Below are positions 42,571 through 54,652 of a DNA stretch of 64,000 bases, piece by piece. The notes beneath the pieces were generated by a model that saw nothing but the letters and a program-made list of their open reading frames with translations, was not told the DNA's origin and made no database searches. The stretch comes from Paramarasmius palmivorus (lineage: Eukaryota; Basidiomycota; Agaricomycetes; Agaricales; Marasmiaceae): NCBI GenBank assembly GCA_037176845.1, contig JAYKXP010000020.1, positions 434,001-498,000 on the forward strand, read 5' to 3'. Made by a program: the position numbers and the translations under genes. The number at the start of each line of letters is the position of its first letter. Position 1 is the first letter of the stretch.

Positions 42571-45500
42571 ATGGCCGCTGTCCCTCCATCCGACGTAGTC
42601 GTGCCAACCGTCCCGAGAGAGGGCTCTACTCCTCAGTACAACGAGAAGAGGGAAACGACCTCAGAATCAGAGGCCGATGAGATTGAGGAAACTTTCGATG
42701 ACCATGATGTGTACGTCTCCGGGTTTGCACGTCATTAATGTCTTTCTTACGTTTGTTCCGACAGCACGAAACCTTTCCCTATCGACCCAGAAGAGCCAGA
42801 TGAACCACACCAACTCACCATACGGCAAGTCTCATCAAATTTTCGAATCGCTGAGTGTTAACTCTTTCCGGTACAGTGCTCTTGTCGTTGGTTGTGTTCT
42901 CGGGGCAGTCGGTGCGTTTACTAGCTGATTACTTTAAGAGCTTCCAACTAAACTCGCGTTTACAGTCGGTGCCTCGAATATCTACCTTGGATTGAAAACC
43001 GGTTTCACATTCGGGCCTCAACTCTTTGGTGTACGTGCACTACGAATCATGGATCGCGATTCATATCTCATAGTCTTTTTGTAGGCCCTTTTCGGATTTG
43101 CCATCTTGAAACCTTTATCCCTGGCGATTCCCCAGTCAGGCCTCATCGGAAAATGGTTTGGTGGACCATTCGGACCCAAAGAAAATTGTACCGTTCAAAC
43201 GTGAGTTGTATCCTACTTTGCGTGATTGCGTGCTTATACCCTTTTGCAGTGCTGCTACGGGTTCGTTGATCCAGAATAACCTCAAATATTCCAGCTTCTA
43301 ACAATCACTTACAGCTGCTGGGGGTATCGGTATCCTCTTCGTTAGCGCGTTCCCTGCGATGTATCGTCTTGAATTGCTCTCTGCACTACCGCAACAAGAT
43401 ATTGGCAAAATCATTGCACTCACAGTCTGCGCTGGATTCTTCGGAATTTTCTTCGTCATTCCACTGCGCAAATACTACATCATCCACCAGAAGCTGACCT
43501 TCCCTACTCCTGCTGCGACGGTATGTCCTATTTAGCTCGCTTTCCGCCTTCGATATTGATGATGTGAATAGGCGTACACTATCCGTTCGCTACACAAGGG
43601 AAGGACCGGAGCCATCGTTGCCAAGAAGAAATCTTTGGCTCTTCTCTGGACCTTCATCGCCTGCTTCATCTTTAGGGTTGTTGCGAGCTATGCTCCTGGT
43701 GTTGTAAGTGTAGCATGAACTCCTTTCGTTGTTTCAATCTGACAGAGCTTCGGAAGATCTTCGACTGGCACATCGGTTGGACTCTCTACCGTCTCGGATT
43801 CACCAGCATCATCGCTCTTGAAAACTATGGATGGTGGATTGAGTGTACGTCTTGCAGATTCCTTGGTTTACGAAGAAATCTCACCTTCAGCCAGTCACTC
43901 CTGCTTTCTTCGGTGCTGGAATGCTCAGTGGTCTTAATGCTAGTTGGAGTTTCTGTAAGTGCCACCATCAATTGGCAGATTTGAACCGATACTAACACTG
44001 TCGCTTATAGTGGGTGGTGCCGTCCTTGCTTGGGGAATCAGTACGTCGTTCGAGATTTCTCTTCTCACCATCGCTGACATAGCTGTCTTTAGTCGCTCCG
44101 TCGCTCGTCAAGAATGGCCTTGCCGTCGTGAAGGTCAACTCCGACGACCCCAATATCTTCTCCATCATGTCGCTGAACTTCGTCGACGACCCTTCGGAGT
44201 ACATCACCTCACCATCCCCCCGTTACTGGTTGCTCTGGCCCGGTGTCTTGATGATGTTGCTCTACTCCTTCGCTGACATCTTCTGTGGACTGCTACCCTT
44301 TATGACGAGTATGTCTGTTCTCCTCGTGCCTTGCCTTCGTGTTCTGATGTACTGGTTGTAGCGATGGCACGTACCAACTTTGTGCAAACCTTCAAAGACA
44401 TGTTCGCAAAGAAGGAAATTCATCCCGATGATGAGGATCAAACTCCTCTCGAAGACCGAGTCCCTACTCTCTGGTGGACTGTTGGTCTCGCGCTCAGTAC
44501 AATCATGTCTTGCGCTCTCATGGCCACTCTCTTCCCTCTCAATGTCGGAGAGGCCCTTTTGGCTCTCATTCTCGGTTTCATCTTCTCATTCATTGGTGTG
44601 CAATCTTCTGGTGCCACTGATGTCAACCCCGTCTCCACTGTCGCCAAGGTAATGTACGCTCTTAATTCACATATGACTATACTAATTCTCTGTATGTTTA
44701 GGCATCCCAACTCATTTTCGGAGGTATTGCAAAGGGTCAAGGCATGGCCGTGCAGCCCTCGCAAGTGTTCAACTTGACCGCTGGTGTCGTCGCCGCCGGT
44801 TCTGCTGCCCAAGCCTCCGACATGACTGGTGACTTGAAGACCGGTTACCTTCTCCGTGCCAAGCCCAAGAACCAGTTTGTCGCTCAGCTCTGTGGATCCG
44901 TTGTCGCTGTGTTCTTGAACGCAGGTCTCTTCATCCTGTTCACCAAGGCCAGCCCCTGTATCATTGACCCCAACGCTGAGAGTACGTGTTTGCTTCTCAT
45001 GCCATATGTTACATTCCAGCTGACAAGTCGCCTAATAGCTTGCACATATGGTGCTCCATCCGTCTCCGCATGGGCCGCAGTTGCTATTGCTGTCTCGGCA
45101 CCCAGACTTCGTGAGTTCGCGACCATGCTCTCTAGAGCCCAGTTTTGCTAATTTACATGTGCGTCTATAGCTATCCCACCGTCGTCAGGATACACCGCTA
45201 TTGGTATCTCCATCTTTGCCGTTATCTCTGTATGCGTTAAGGTCAGTTGATAGTCATCCCTATCTCGGTTGCCGCTGTAGAATGTTGATGGAATCTTTTC
45301 AGCACTGGTTCATTCCCAAGAAGTACTGGCACTGGGTTCCCAACTGGGTGAGTTTTGAAAGGTTCCATTCATCAGCATCAATAGGTTTACTGACGTGTGA
45401 TCAATAGAACGCCGTTGGTCTCGCTTTCGTCGTTCCCCAAGTGTACTATGCCATTGCTATGGGTGCTGGTTCAGTGATGAACTACATCTGGTCAAAGAAG

Positions 45501-45715
45501 AACCCCAAGAGCTACGATCTGTACATGTTCGCCATCGCTGCTGGTCTTCTGGCAGGCGAGGGTCTTGGTGGTGTCTTTAACGCACTGCTTGCAGTTATTG
45601 GTGTTGACGGTGGTGGTAAGTCTAACTCATCAAATAGGTGTATGATGATACTGAGATGCTCCTTTAGTACATGGGACCGCAATAGGATGCCCCCTAAACG
45701 AATACTGTGGTTAAT
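42571..45715 (+). CDS. OPT-superfamily transporter, tandem copy 1
   Basis: Oligopeptide transporter superfamily (PF03169 type, YGL114W-like), proton-coupled uptake of peptides or metal chelates across a membrane; substrate unknown. The N-terminus is acidic and cytoplasmic (EADEIEETFDDHDV), then TKPFPIDPEEPDEPHQLTIR, GASNIYLGLKTGFTFGPQLF (hallmark), PFGPKENCTVQT, GILFVSAFPAMYRLELLSAL, FFGIFFVIPLRKYYIIHQKL and TFPTPAATAYTIRSLHKG. Then YINSPSPRYWLLWPG-like YITSPSPRYWLLWPGVLMML, TLFPLNVGEALLALILGFIF, SSGATDVNPVSTVAKASQLI, GDLKTGYLLRAKPKNQFVAQ, YGAPSVSAWAAVAIAVSAP and GVFNALLAVIGVDGG. The last exon gives HGTAIGCPLNEYCG. More than a dozen introns all splice in frame, so it is probably functional. 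Copy 2 follows 1.4 kb downstream. Confidence 0.92.
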
Positions 45716-47108
45716 GTTGTAATGATTGCTATTTACCATGTGTTGCATACTAGTATTGTAAGGGTGGCCGGATGCTCCATTGTATTTCACTAATGCCAGG
45801 GTCTATTTTGCTTCTTTCTTGAGGTTGATGGGAATGGATTGAGTTCAGTGAACCGAAAAGCAAGTCTAGATTTCACCGGTGTAATAGACTCAGGTATGAG
45901 AATGTGATGTGCGTCCACTTTCCCGCCACAACCCGTTGTTCCGGTATTGATGCAGCTTTTCCTTGCAAGCTCCAAACGGTTGTAATACATCTTTCGGGTT
46001 CCTATTGTTATCTATCGAGAGAGCTCTTACCGCAAACGGGGATGCAGCTTCAGACTTCAGCTTCAGCGCTTCAGCTATTATGGACGGTTACTATGAGCGC
46101 CATTCGGAGATTTTCAGGGCGTTCCGCGATCAAAGCTACTCTCATCGCAAGAAATGTGTTTCCGATAAAATTCCTTCCAATCCGAGTACGCCGTTCAAAA
46201 TGTATTCCCGTCGGTCGCCGATACGGAGCCTCGACCTGCATCAGGAACAATAAAGTCTTGACTCGTCGATTGTATGGTGGCTGAGAACAACTGACCATAC
46301 GGTTCTAGCACGGATATCCTAGTCAAGGGCTGCAACTGACCGTTTGACGTTGCCCAAGCGCCAACAGTGACGGGATTATTGCCAAAAATGGAATTTCGGG
46401 ATCGGTTGTAGCACGTGCCGTGAATTCATCAACGCGATTGGCAGACAGTTCCACATGTGTTATCAACACATGGTTCTCATTTTTCTCTCTTGGCATTTGC
46501 TATCGCTCCTACCTTCCAGGTCGTCGAAGGAGTTTGCAATGGCTTAGACTCGACAAATTTGAATTTCAGACCTGATGCATACGTTTGGATACACCTTTTT
46601 TCACGTCGACGAATGTCACGCAATACCTTCGAAATGAGCATGTTGCCTGGCACACGACGAATGGACGAAGAAGCCTCTTAAACGTCAACGTCGCGGTACA
46701 TCTACTCGAGGTGGATACTAATAGGCACGTGAACTATGAATTGGAGCACTGTTAGATACTGACTTTGGTCAAGACGCCGTTGTATCGGAGAGACTGCCCA
46801 TAAAAACACTTGAATCTCGGGCACAGAAAGCATCAAATATCATGGAGTTGCTCGAATTGGACCGATCCCGGTCACTCATGCCACTCTAGGGTGCATCGCC
46901 ACGATAAAGGAAACTCCAGGCCAAGCGGAACTTCCATTTCGTACATGTGCATCCTAGGAACTATCATGGCGGGACAGATCTCGATATCAGCACCTTCTGA
47001 GCGAACACAAGGGTACATAAAGCGGGAAGAGCTATAGCTACTCAAGGTTCTCTCCTTTCCGACCCCAGCCTGTTTGTTCGTACTCGCTGTGGACTGGCAT
47101 AACCGACA
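45716..47108. other. Intergenic stretch between the tandem OPT genes
   Basis: No gene recognised in 1.4 kb. A small inverted repeat (CATGTGTT-ATC-AACACATG) lies at 46454-46472. Short open frames on both strands carry no motif. The last few hundred bases must hold the promoter of copy 2. Confidence 0.4.
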
Positions 47109-50100
47109 ATGGCCTCTGTCACTCAAGATACAATCGTACCGACGGTGCACAAAGAGGATAGGAACGGTGCCTCCTCTCGGACCTCGTCCTTCCAGGACGA
47201 GAAAAGAGAAGAAGCTTCAGCTACCAAGCCTGAGGAAGAGGAGGTTTTGGAGTCGTTCGACGACCACGACGTGTGCGTTCTTCTGCCTTGATAGAGCATC
47301 CAGCAAACTAACTTCTCGAATAGGACAAAACCATTCCCTATTGACCCCGATGCACCGGAGGAGACACACCAACTCACCTTCAGGTGCGTTCATGGCAACC
47401 TTATCGCCTTTTCAGTCATTTATCGAACATCCATAGGGCTATCCTTGTCGGAAGTGCTCTCGGTGCACTTGGTGAGCATTTTCGAATCGTTGCTTCGGGT
47501 TTTCTAACTCATCCTTATCAGTTGGAGCTTCCAACGTATACCTCGGATTAAAGACGGGTTTCACCTTTGGACCCCAACTCTTTGGTGTGAGTCTGATGCG
47601 TGAGCAATTCTCGATCTATACTCACCTGTTGCGACCACTCCAGGCTCTATTCGGATATGCGATTATCAAGGCAATGTCCAAGGCACTCCCAGAATCTGGT
47701 TTGTTGGGCAAATTCTTGGGTGGTCCCTTTGGACCAAAAGAGAATTGTACTGTTCAGACGTTCGTAATTTCTCTTCTTTCTGACATTTATGGGTTGTGCT
47801 GACTTTCGTGATCTTTAGTGCTGCTACAGGTTCGCGGTGATCTATCTTCCTACGCTAGAATTATATTCAACTTTACCTAGCTGCTGGTGGAATGAGCGGT
47901 CTCTTCGTTAGCGCTTTCCCTGCGATGTATGCGTCTCGTGTCTTTGTGGTCTAGTTTGGACCTGATCTTTTTCTTAAGGTATCGACTTGGACTTCTTTCT
48001 CCTTTACCTCAGCAAGACGTGGGTACTCTTATTGCCATGTGGGTTCCTCTGTCTATAGCCCTGGTCTCTACCCATCTCATACGATCCGCACAGTACTGTC
48101 TGCACGGGTTTCTTCGGAATCTTCTTTGTCATTCCCTTACGACGATACTACATCGTGCACCAGAAGCTTACCTTCCCGACACCCGCTGCGACGGCGTATA
48201 CCATTCGCTCACTTCACAGGGGAAAGGATGGCGCTGAAATCGCAAAGAAGAAGAGTCTTGCCTTGTTGTACTCTTTCATCGCTTGCTTCGTCTTCAAGGT
48301 GGTCTCTAGCTATGCACCTGGAATTGTGAGTGCTCCAACCCTCCACAGATCACGTAGGCTCAAGGCCACTTAGCTCTATGACTGGCACATTGGCTGGACT
48401 CTTTACCGTCTCGGATTCTCTGGCATCATCCAAATGGAGAACTATGGCTGGTTCATTGAGAGTACGTGTTTATTATCTATAGTATAAGATAGAGTCCTAA
48501 TTCCACAATATCTTAGTCACACCTGCCTTCTTCGGTGCTGGAATGCTCAGTGGTTTGAATGCTAGTTGGAGTTTCAGTAAGTAATTGCGACGAAGGTGGC
48601 AACAACAAAACTAATGACACCTGATATCGTGCAGTGGGAGGAGCAATTTTGGCATATGGCATCAGTAAGGATGATTCCTCCGTAAATCAACGCCCGACTA
48701 ATTTTTTCCCGTTCTAGTTGCCCCTGCATTGGTCAAGAATGGTCTTGCTGTCGGAAGGGCAGCTTCAGACGAGTTCCCGCTCGTCAGTTACGGATCTCTT
48801 GGCTTCAGCAAAGACGTGTCCGAGTACATCAACAGCCCTTCGCCTCGTTACTGGTTGCTTTGGCCTGGTGTCCTCATGATGTTGCTATACTCATTCGCCG
48901 ATATCTTCCTTAGTCTTATCCCAATGATGCGTAGTAAGTATCCACTCTGTCGCATGTACACCGAATCTTTGACACCCAAGATAGACTGGCGCCTCGGAAC
49001 CGACATCGTTCAGGGCATCAAGGGTATGTTCAGGAAGAGGACTGACGTTGATCCGGAGGATGAGGATCAGACACCACTCGAGGACAGAGTTCCCTTTGCT
49101 TGGTGGTCCATCGGTCTCGTAGTCGTCACCATCTTCTGCTGTGCCATTTTGGCCACTTTGTTCCCTCTTAATGTCGGAGAAGCCCTACTTTCCCTCATCA
49201 TGGGTTTCATCTTCTCCTTCATTGCTGTGCAATCGAGTGGTGCTACCGACATCAATCCCACTGGTACCGTTGCAAAGGCCTCTCAACTCGTCTTCGGTGG
49301 TATCGCAAAGGGACAATCGATGGAGGTCAACCCTGCTCGTATGTTCAACTTGACAGCAGGAGCCGTTGCATCTGGAGCTGCAGGTCAATCGACCGACATG
49401 GTTGGAGACTTGAAGACTGGTTACCTACTCCGAGCCAAGCCCAAGACTCAGTTCCTTGCTCAGTTGGCGGGATCTGTTGTCGCTGTCTTCCTCAGTGTCG
49501 GTCTCTTCATCCTTTTCACGAAAGCTTCCCCATGCATTATGTGAGTTGCTGATATCATCTTCCTATGTTTCACTGCTGACAGGCTATTCAGTGCAGCGGA
49601 GACTGATTGTACGTGTTTAAACCGACTGTCCTTGTGCAGATATTCATGAATTGGTTTAGCAACATGTACCTATGGAGCTCCCGCCGTCGCTGCATGGACT
49701 GCTGTTGCCGTCGCCGTGACCTCGCCAACACTTCGTGAGTCCTGCCTACTTTGCTTTCACACTGATTCCTAACCTGTCAAAAGCTATATCTAGGTCGTCT
49801 GGGTACACGGCCATTGGACTCGGTTTGCTTAGCGTGGTCAGCGTTTGCATCAAGGTAAACTATTTGCACTCCTCCCTCCCAAGAAGTGTCTCATCATCCC
49901 TGGCAATTGTAGCACTGGTTTATCCCCAAGAAGTACTGGGTCTACGTCCCTAACTGGGTACGTTTCACGACATCAGCCAATAGATTGTCTCTCACTGATC
50001 ATTCTACAGAACGCTGTCGGTCTTGCCTTCGTCGTCCCCCAAGTTTACTACCCCATCGCCATGTAAGTTGATGAAGAAAGCTCGCAGACCGAAAGTTCTA

Positions 50101-50420
50101 ACACCCGACTTACAGGGCTGCTGGCTCTGTCTTCAACTACTTCTGGCTGAAACGCAACCCCAAGAGTTACGATCTCTACATGTTCGCCATTTCGGTGAGT
50201 AGTCTGACACCCTTTTCAAGTATCAATTCATTGAACACCCCTCAGGCTGGACTTCTCGCTGGTGAAGGTATGGGTGGTGTGTTCAACGCACTCCTCGCAG
50301 TTGCTGGTGTAGACGGTGGCAGTGAGTATACTCATATATTCCTCGGTATGCTTGTATTGACGCACATTCACAGACTACGGAACTGCCATCGGTTGCCCGG
50401 GCTTTGAGTTCTGCGGTTAA
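47109..50420 (+). CDS. OPT-superfamily transporter, tandem copy 2
   Basis: Close paralogue of the 42571 gene, same direction. From the ATG at 47109: acidic N-terminus (KPEEEEVLESFDDHDV), TKPFPIDPDAPEETHQLTFR, GASNVYLGLKTGFTFGPQLF, GGPFGPKENCTVQT, FFGIFFVIPLRRYYIVHQKL, TFPTPAATAYTIRSLHRGKD, YINSPSPRYWLLWPGVLMML, TLFPLNVGEALLSLIMGFIF, SSGATDINPTGTVAKASQLV, GDLKTGYLLRAKPKTQFLAQ, HWFIPKKYWVYVPNWNAVGL, and GVFNALLAVAGVDGG, then YGTAIGCPGFEFCG at the end. Several introns are not at the same places as in copy 1: this gene has extra introns in the 3' half and lacks one after VAKA. Both genes keep the core motifs, so both are likely active. Substrate cannot be deduced. Confidence 0.92.
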
Positions 50421-50589
50421 TGTACTTTATGTTTTACATACGACATTTTTTACGCTTACCCGTACACGGTTTAGTACTGGGTCATTGTTCATGTATCTAA
50501 AAATTGTATAATTGGGCTATCGATGCGACAGATGGGCACGGATACAATGAGAGAACCGACACCACGAAACGAAATCATAACAATCGAGT

Positions 50590-51112
50590 TTATATCCTTG
50601 TAAACGGCTCAACGCCCGAATATCCTCCCACCCAGTGCCAAGAGTCTGAACGAAGGGTGCTGCGAACGTAGTTGCAGCGTTCAGAGCCATCCATGGAAAG
50701 GTAGACAATTGCAGAGTTACGGATCTCTAGAAATATTTGCCGCAGAACCACTTCGAAGAGAACACGGATAGAACGGAGAATCTGTTGGTATGCCTGAACG
50801 TAGCCGCTAATGCGAGCTCGTTCTTCGCGAAGTAGCTTCAGGGCCTCCTCTTTACGCTGAACATAGTCTCCCAAAGGCAGAATCTCTAATTCATAACCGC
50901 TGCGGACACTCGCTGGATAGAGACGCTGAACCTGCTCGTCATCATGGGCTAATTGTAGATTAGGCGAGCGAATCTGTCAGGGGCTGGATGGTGTTTGGGT
51001 GGGGTGGATTGTTCGTTTTTGCCAAGTTCTCGTCAACCTGCGACGGCTTTGAAACAAGGAAGGGATCTTGGGGAAAGAAGCCACATTGAGGGCATTCAGG
51101 TAGACTCGTCAT
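50590..51112 (-). pseudogene. F-box-like gene relic
   Basis: The frame from the ATG at 51112 reads MTSLPECPQCGFFPQDPFLV and ENLAKTNNPPHPNTIQ, a pattern I know from N-termini of Agaricomycete F-box proteins (Cys-rich start, then T-x-N-x-P-P). A stop ends this frame, and the continuation lies in another frame without a clear intron: QRLYPASVRSGYELEILPLG, KEEALKLLREERARISGYVQ (coiled coil) and AYQQILRSIRVLFEVVLRQI (a degraded F-box helix). The expected Cys-Trp-Arg-x-I-A-x-S-x-P-x-L-W part is missing or unrecognisable. It is probably a dead or dying F-box gene, divergent from the intact F-box gene at 51327. Confidence 0.4.
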
Positions 51113-51326
51113 TGAACTGTGATGCCAGTGGGAGTTTGCGAAATGTTAGGTGGTGCCGTAAAATTTTTGATTGACGCAGCGGCACCATTGCCGCCCAGCA
51201 CTGCCACAGTGTTAATCAGGTTCTTGTCTCGGTAGGTCAGTCTCTTACTCTGACCAACTTAGCCACTGCAGAAACTCACGATCAACAACATAGCGCTGCA
51301 GCATCAGATTCGAACAGACCGGAACG

Positions 51327-52895
51327 ATGTCTCCTCCCATTTTCACATTCAAGTCACCGGACACCCTTCGTAACCTTGATCTGAAAGAACTCTTCCGAGC
51401 TCGCAGCACAATATCTACGCGCGACAGGCAAACTATCAAGCAGTATTTGAAGGACGTAGAGGATGATGTGAGAAGATGCGAAACTGAGGAGAAAAATTTG
51501 CTTGCGGCGATGAAGATGTTGGAAAGCAGGAGGAAAGGGTTGGAGAAGTCGATGGAGTTGTATCGCTCCTTGCTATCACCTATCCACAAGCTCCCCCCCG
51601 AAATACTCAGCAACATTTTCAAGGAATGTTGTGAGTACAACGAGCTCAATTACGACCTCTCCCGGCCGGAGGCCATGAGTCTTTCCATGGTCTGTGGCCG
51701 TTGGAGAGATATCGTCCTTTCGACGCCTGCTTTATGGTCCAATCTAAGGCTGGAAGCCGCTAGCCTCAAGATCAAGGAAGAACAAAGACCTGCTGGTGAA
51801 GCCGAAACGCCGCTGGCAGAGATGGTGAATCTGTTTATGGAGCGTTCGAAAAAGATGCCGTTGACACTGGAAATTATCCAATGCGATCTCAGCTACCCCG
51901 TTGAACCGATCTTCGCCGCGTTCGACGTCCTTGTCAGAAACATGGACCGTTGGCTCGATGTCACCTTTTGGTCTCATCGTCTCTGTGAACGCCTCCCTGC
52001 CAGAAGACACCTCCCAATACTAAAGAACCTGGACGTGTCGTGGTCGGTCGATATAAAACCAGATACATTTTCGAATTGTCCAGCACTTACTTCTGTCGAG
52101 TGTTGCCCCGTATTGCATTGCGATCTTCTCCTACCGTGGGGCCGAGTCAAGGTGCTTACGTTGAGCAACTCGAATGCAGAGGATTCTCTTTCTATATTAT
52201 CGAAATGCCACGAACTCGAGAGGTTGGAACTCGATTCTATCGGGGATGAATCAGATGAGCTTCAAGGAGTGGGATCAATCAGCTTACCCCGCCTCCATTC
52301 CTTGTCCCTCCGCAGTTTTTATGAACCCAGGACCATGTTCGTTTTTCACTCGGCCAAACTTCCGAGTCTATCCACACTTATCTTCTCTGGCTATACAAAT
52401 GGTTCGCGTGGATGGGCAAGTCCCCGGGTTATACCATCCATCGAGGCATTTCTACTACGATCACAATGCACAATCACCTCCTTGACAGTGGAGGTTCAAG
52501 AAATAGACGACCATCAGACCTTGGCTCTACTCAGGCTACTACCAACGTTGGAAACACTCGTTTTGCGGGAAACCCGAAACAACCACCGGATATTCACCAG
52601 TCATTTTCTCAAGTGGTTCACCGTCGAGGATGGTACTCTGTCGAGTTCGCCGGCTTTTCTACCGCGGCTTTCAGACTTGACATTGACTGTCTTGGACAAA
52701 TGGCTGGATGCCGAAGCGCTCTCTAGTGCAATTGTATCTAGATGGAAGCCTGCTCCGGAATGTCACGTAGAGAGTCTAAGGTCGGTAGATCTCACGGTTG
52801 ACGTATTTGGACATACGGCGAACTGGCGGCAGTTGAGGTGGTTGGAGAATCTTAGGGCTACGGGTCTTCGGTTCACGTTGTCACTGTATCCTTAG
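51327..52895 (+). CDS. F-box protein, tandem copy 1, 522 aa
   Basis: Likely substrate adaptor of an SCF-type ubiquitin ligase; binds Skp1 through the F-box. Single exon, 522 residues. An N-terminal part (FKSPDTLRNLDLKELFRARS) leads into a coiled coil at about residues 40-85 (CETEEKNLLAAMKMLESRRK). The F-box spans about residues 86-145, with SPIHKLPPEILSNIFKECC, SLSMVCGRWRDIVLSTPALW. The remaining 370 residues show irregular leucine-rich spacing (for example LKNLDVSW, VKVLTLSNSNAEDSLSIL, ITSLTVEVQEIDDHQTLALL), typical of the LRR-like substrate-binding part. No intron is needed. A near relative lies directly downstream on the same strand. The target is unknown. Confidence 0.88.
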   Translation: MSPPIFTFKSPDTLRNLDLKELFRARSTISTRDRQTIKQYLKDVEDDVRRCETEEKNLLAAMKMLESRRKGLEKSMELYRSLLSPIHKLPPEILSNIFKECCEYNELNYDLSRPEAMSLSMVCGRWRDIVLSTPALWSNLRLEAASLKIKEEQRPAGEAETPLAEMVNLFMERSKKMPLTLEIIQCDLSYPVEPIFAAFDVLVRNMDRWLDVTFWSHRLCERLPARRHLPILKNLDVSWSVDIKPDTFSNCPALTSVECCPVLHCDLLLPWGRVKVLTLSNSNAEDSLSILSKCHELERLELDSIGDESDELQGVGSISLPRLHSLSLRSFYEPRTMFVFHSAKLPSLSTLIFSGYTNGSRGWASPRVIPSIEAFLLRSQCTITSLTVEVQEIDDHQTLALLRLLPTLETLVLRETRNNHRIFTSHFLKWFTVEDGTLSSSPAFLPRLSDLTLTVLDKWLDAEALSSAIVSRWKPAPECHVESLRSVDLTVDVFGHTANWRQLRWLENLRATGLRFTLSLYP

Positions 52896-53104
52896 GTTGA
52901 AAATAGTCGTTACATTAAAAATACTGTATATTCAATGCATCCATATTATTTAAATGACCAGCGCTAAAGCGCCAAAAAGGCCACGCGCGAGACATATTCA
53001 CGCTTCTTCCTCAACTCTCATCTCAGTCTCGGTATGTAACCCTTAAACCAGGTCGAAATCAACTCTTTCTGAGATAAAATTGGCAGTATCTGCGGACCCG
53101 AAGG

Positions 53105-54652
53105 ATGTCTATCCCAATTCTCTCATTCAAGTCATCAGACACCCTTCGTAACTTCAACTTGAAAGGGCTGTTTCGAAGTCGTAGCACGATATCTTCAGAC
53201 GACAGACAAACCATTTCGCAATATCTGAAGGATGCGGAAGAAGACGCGAGGAGATGCGAGGTTGAGGCGAAAAAATTGCTTGCGGCGATGAAAACGTTGG
53301 AGAACAGGAAGAAAGGGTTGGAGAAGTCGATGGAAATGTATCGCTCCTTGCTCTCCCCAGTTCATAAACTCCCTTCCGAAATACTCAGCAACATATTTGG
53401 GCTATGTTGCGAGGATAACGAGCTTTCCTATGATCTTGACAGTCCCGAGGTCATGAACCTTTCCATGGTCTGTGGTCGTTGGCGGGATCTGGTTCTCTCT
53501 ACACCTACTCTATGGTCTACTTTGCGACTGGAAGCATCGTGCTTTCGAACCCGGCGGCCTACTCGTGAATTGGATACATCACTGGCAGAGATGGTGAAGC
53601 TGTTCCTGGAGCGTTCGAAAAACACACCACTTAAATTGGCTTTCCAATCCTACATAAATCAACCCGTTGAACCATCCTTTTCCGCATTCGACCTCCTCGT
53701 CAGCGAAATGGAGCGGTGGTCAGATATCACCTTCGGTTCCGGTGGCTTCCTTGAGCGTTTACCCACCAGAAGGCATCTTCCGATGCTCAAGCACCTATGC
53801 TTACCTTACGCTCCCATGGCTCACACAGACAATTTTTCGAATAGCCCGGCGCTCGTTTCCGTCGAATTAACGCCTCACTTGCATGGTGACGTTGTCTTGC
53901 CATGGGATCGTATCAAGATCCTGACACTGAGCGAATCGAACGCAGCAGACTCTCTTTCTGTGCTATCGAGATGCTCGGGACTAGAGAAACTAGAGTTCGT
54001 CTCTACTGAAATCGATGGAACTGAGGAGGTGATTGGGCCGATTACCTTTCCTCGTCTTCAATCCTTGTCCTTCTACAGCTTCCGACCCGAAATCCTACCC
54101 ATTTTTCAATTCGCCAGATTCCCTCATCTGTCTACATTGATATTTTCTGGCCACGTAATTGATTCAGACGGATGGGAGGATCCACGGGTGCTCCCATCGG
54201 TCCAGGGACTTCTTCAATCCCAATGCACAATCACTTCCCTAACACTAGTGCGTCAACAGATGGACGATCATCAGGCCTTAGCTCTTCTGAAACTTTTGCC
54301 GGCACTTCAATCTCTTGAAGTTCGAGAATACTTAGGGAATGCCATTGTCACCCCACATTTCCTCAAGTGGCTCACCGTCGAAGATGGATCTTTGTCGGAA
54401 TCATCGTCCATCCTCCCCCGCCTCTCAACCTTGACATTGGACGTCTACGATAAAGGGCTGGATGCCGAGGCGTTCTCTAATGCGGTCGTATCCAGATGGA
54501 AACCAGCTCCTGATCACCGTGTAGAGTGTCTGCAGTCGGTAGACATCACAGTACGGGCATCCGGAGACGAGGCCAACTGGCGACAGTTGGTGTGGTTGGA
54601 AGATTTTAGGGCTGCTGGTCTTCGGTTCACTCATACGTTGATACAGCTGTAG
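53105..54652 (+). CDS. F-box protein, tandem copy 2, 515 aa
   Basis: Paralogue of the 51327 gene, also a single exon. The first 150 residues are the best conserved: FKSSDTLRNFNLKGLFRSRS, the coiled coil ending ENRKKGLEKSMEMYRSLLSP, and an F-box with VHKLPSEILSNIFGLCCED, NLSMVCGRWRDLVLSTPTLW. The LRR-like half has drifted more but keeps anchor pieces in the same order: HLPMLKHLCLPY, IKILTLSESNAADSLSVLSR, ITSLTLVRQQMDDHQALALL, ALQSLEVREYLGN and LKWLTVEDGSLSESSSILPR. The pair thus shows a conserved Skp1-binding end and a faster changing recognition end, as expected for F-box genes in birth-and-death evolution. Upstream sequence before the ATG at 53105 still resembles that of copy 1. Confidence 0.88.
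   Translation: MSIPILSFKSSDTLRNFNLKGLFRSRSTISSDDRQTISQYLKDAEEDARRCEVEAKKLLAAMKTLENRKKGLEKSMEMYRSLLSPVHKLPSEILSNIFGLCCEDNELSYDLDSPEVMNLSMVCGRWRDLVLSTPTLWSTLRLEASCFRTRRPTRELDTSLAEMVKLFLERSKNTPLKLAFQSYINQPVEPSFSAFDLLVSEMERWSDITFGSGGFLERLPTRRHLPMLKHLCLPYAPMAHTDNFSNSPALVSVELTPHLHGDVVLPWDRIKILTLSESNAADSLSVLSRCSGLEKLEFVSTEIDGTEEVIGPITFPRLQSLSFYSFRPEILPIFQFARFPHLSTLIFSGHVIDSDGWEDPRVLPSVQGLLQSQCTITSLTLVRQQMDDHQALALLKLLPALQSLEVREYLGNAIVTPHFLKWLTVEDGSLSESSSILPRLSTLTLDVYDKGLDAEAFSNAVVSRWKPAPDHRVECLQSVDITVRASGDEANWRQLVWLEDFRAAGLRFTHTLIQL

Noticed and set aside
46454..46472. Inverted repeat CATGTGTT-ATC-AACACATG as a transposon end or terminator
   Set aside because: Only 8-base arms, no matching partner copy and no target-site duplication; likely chance.
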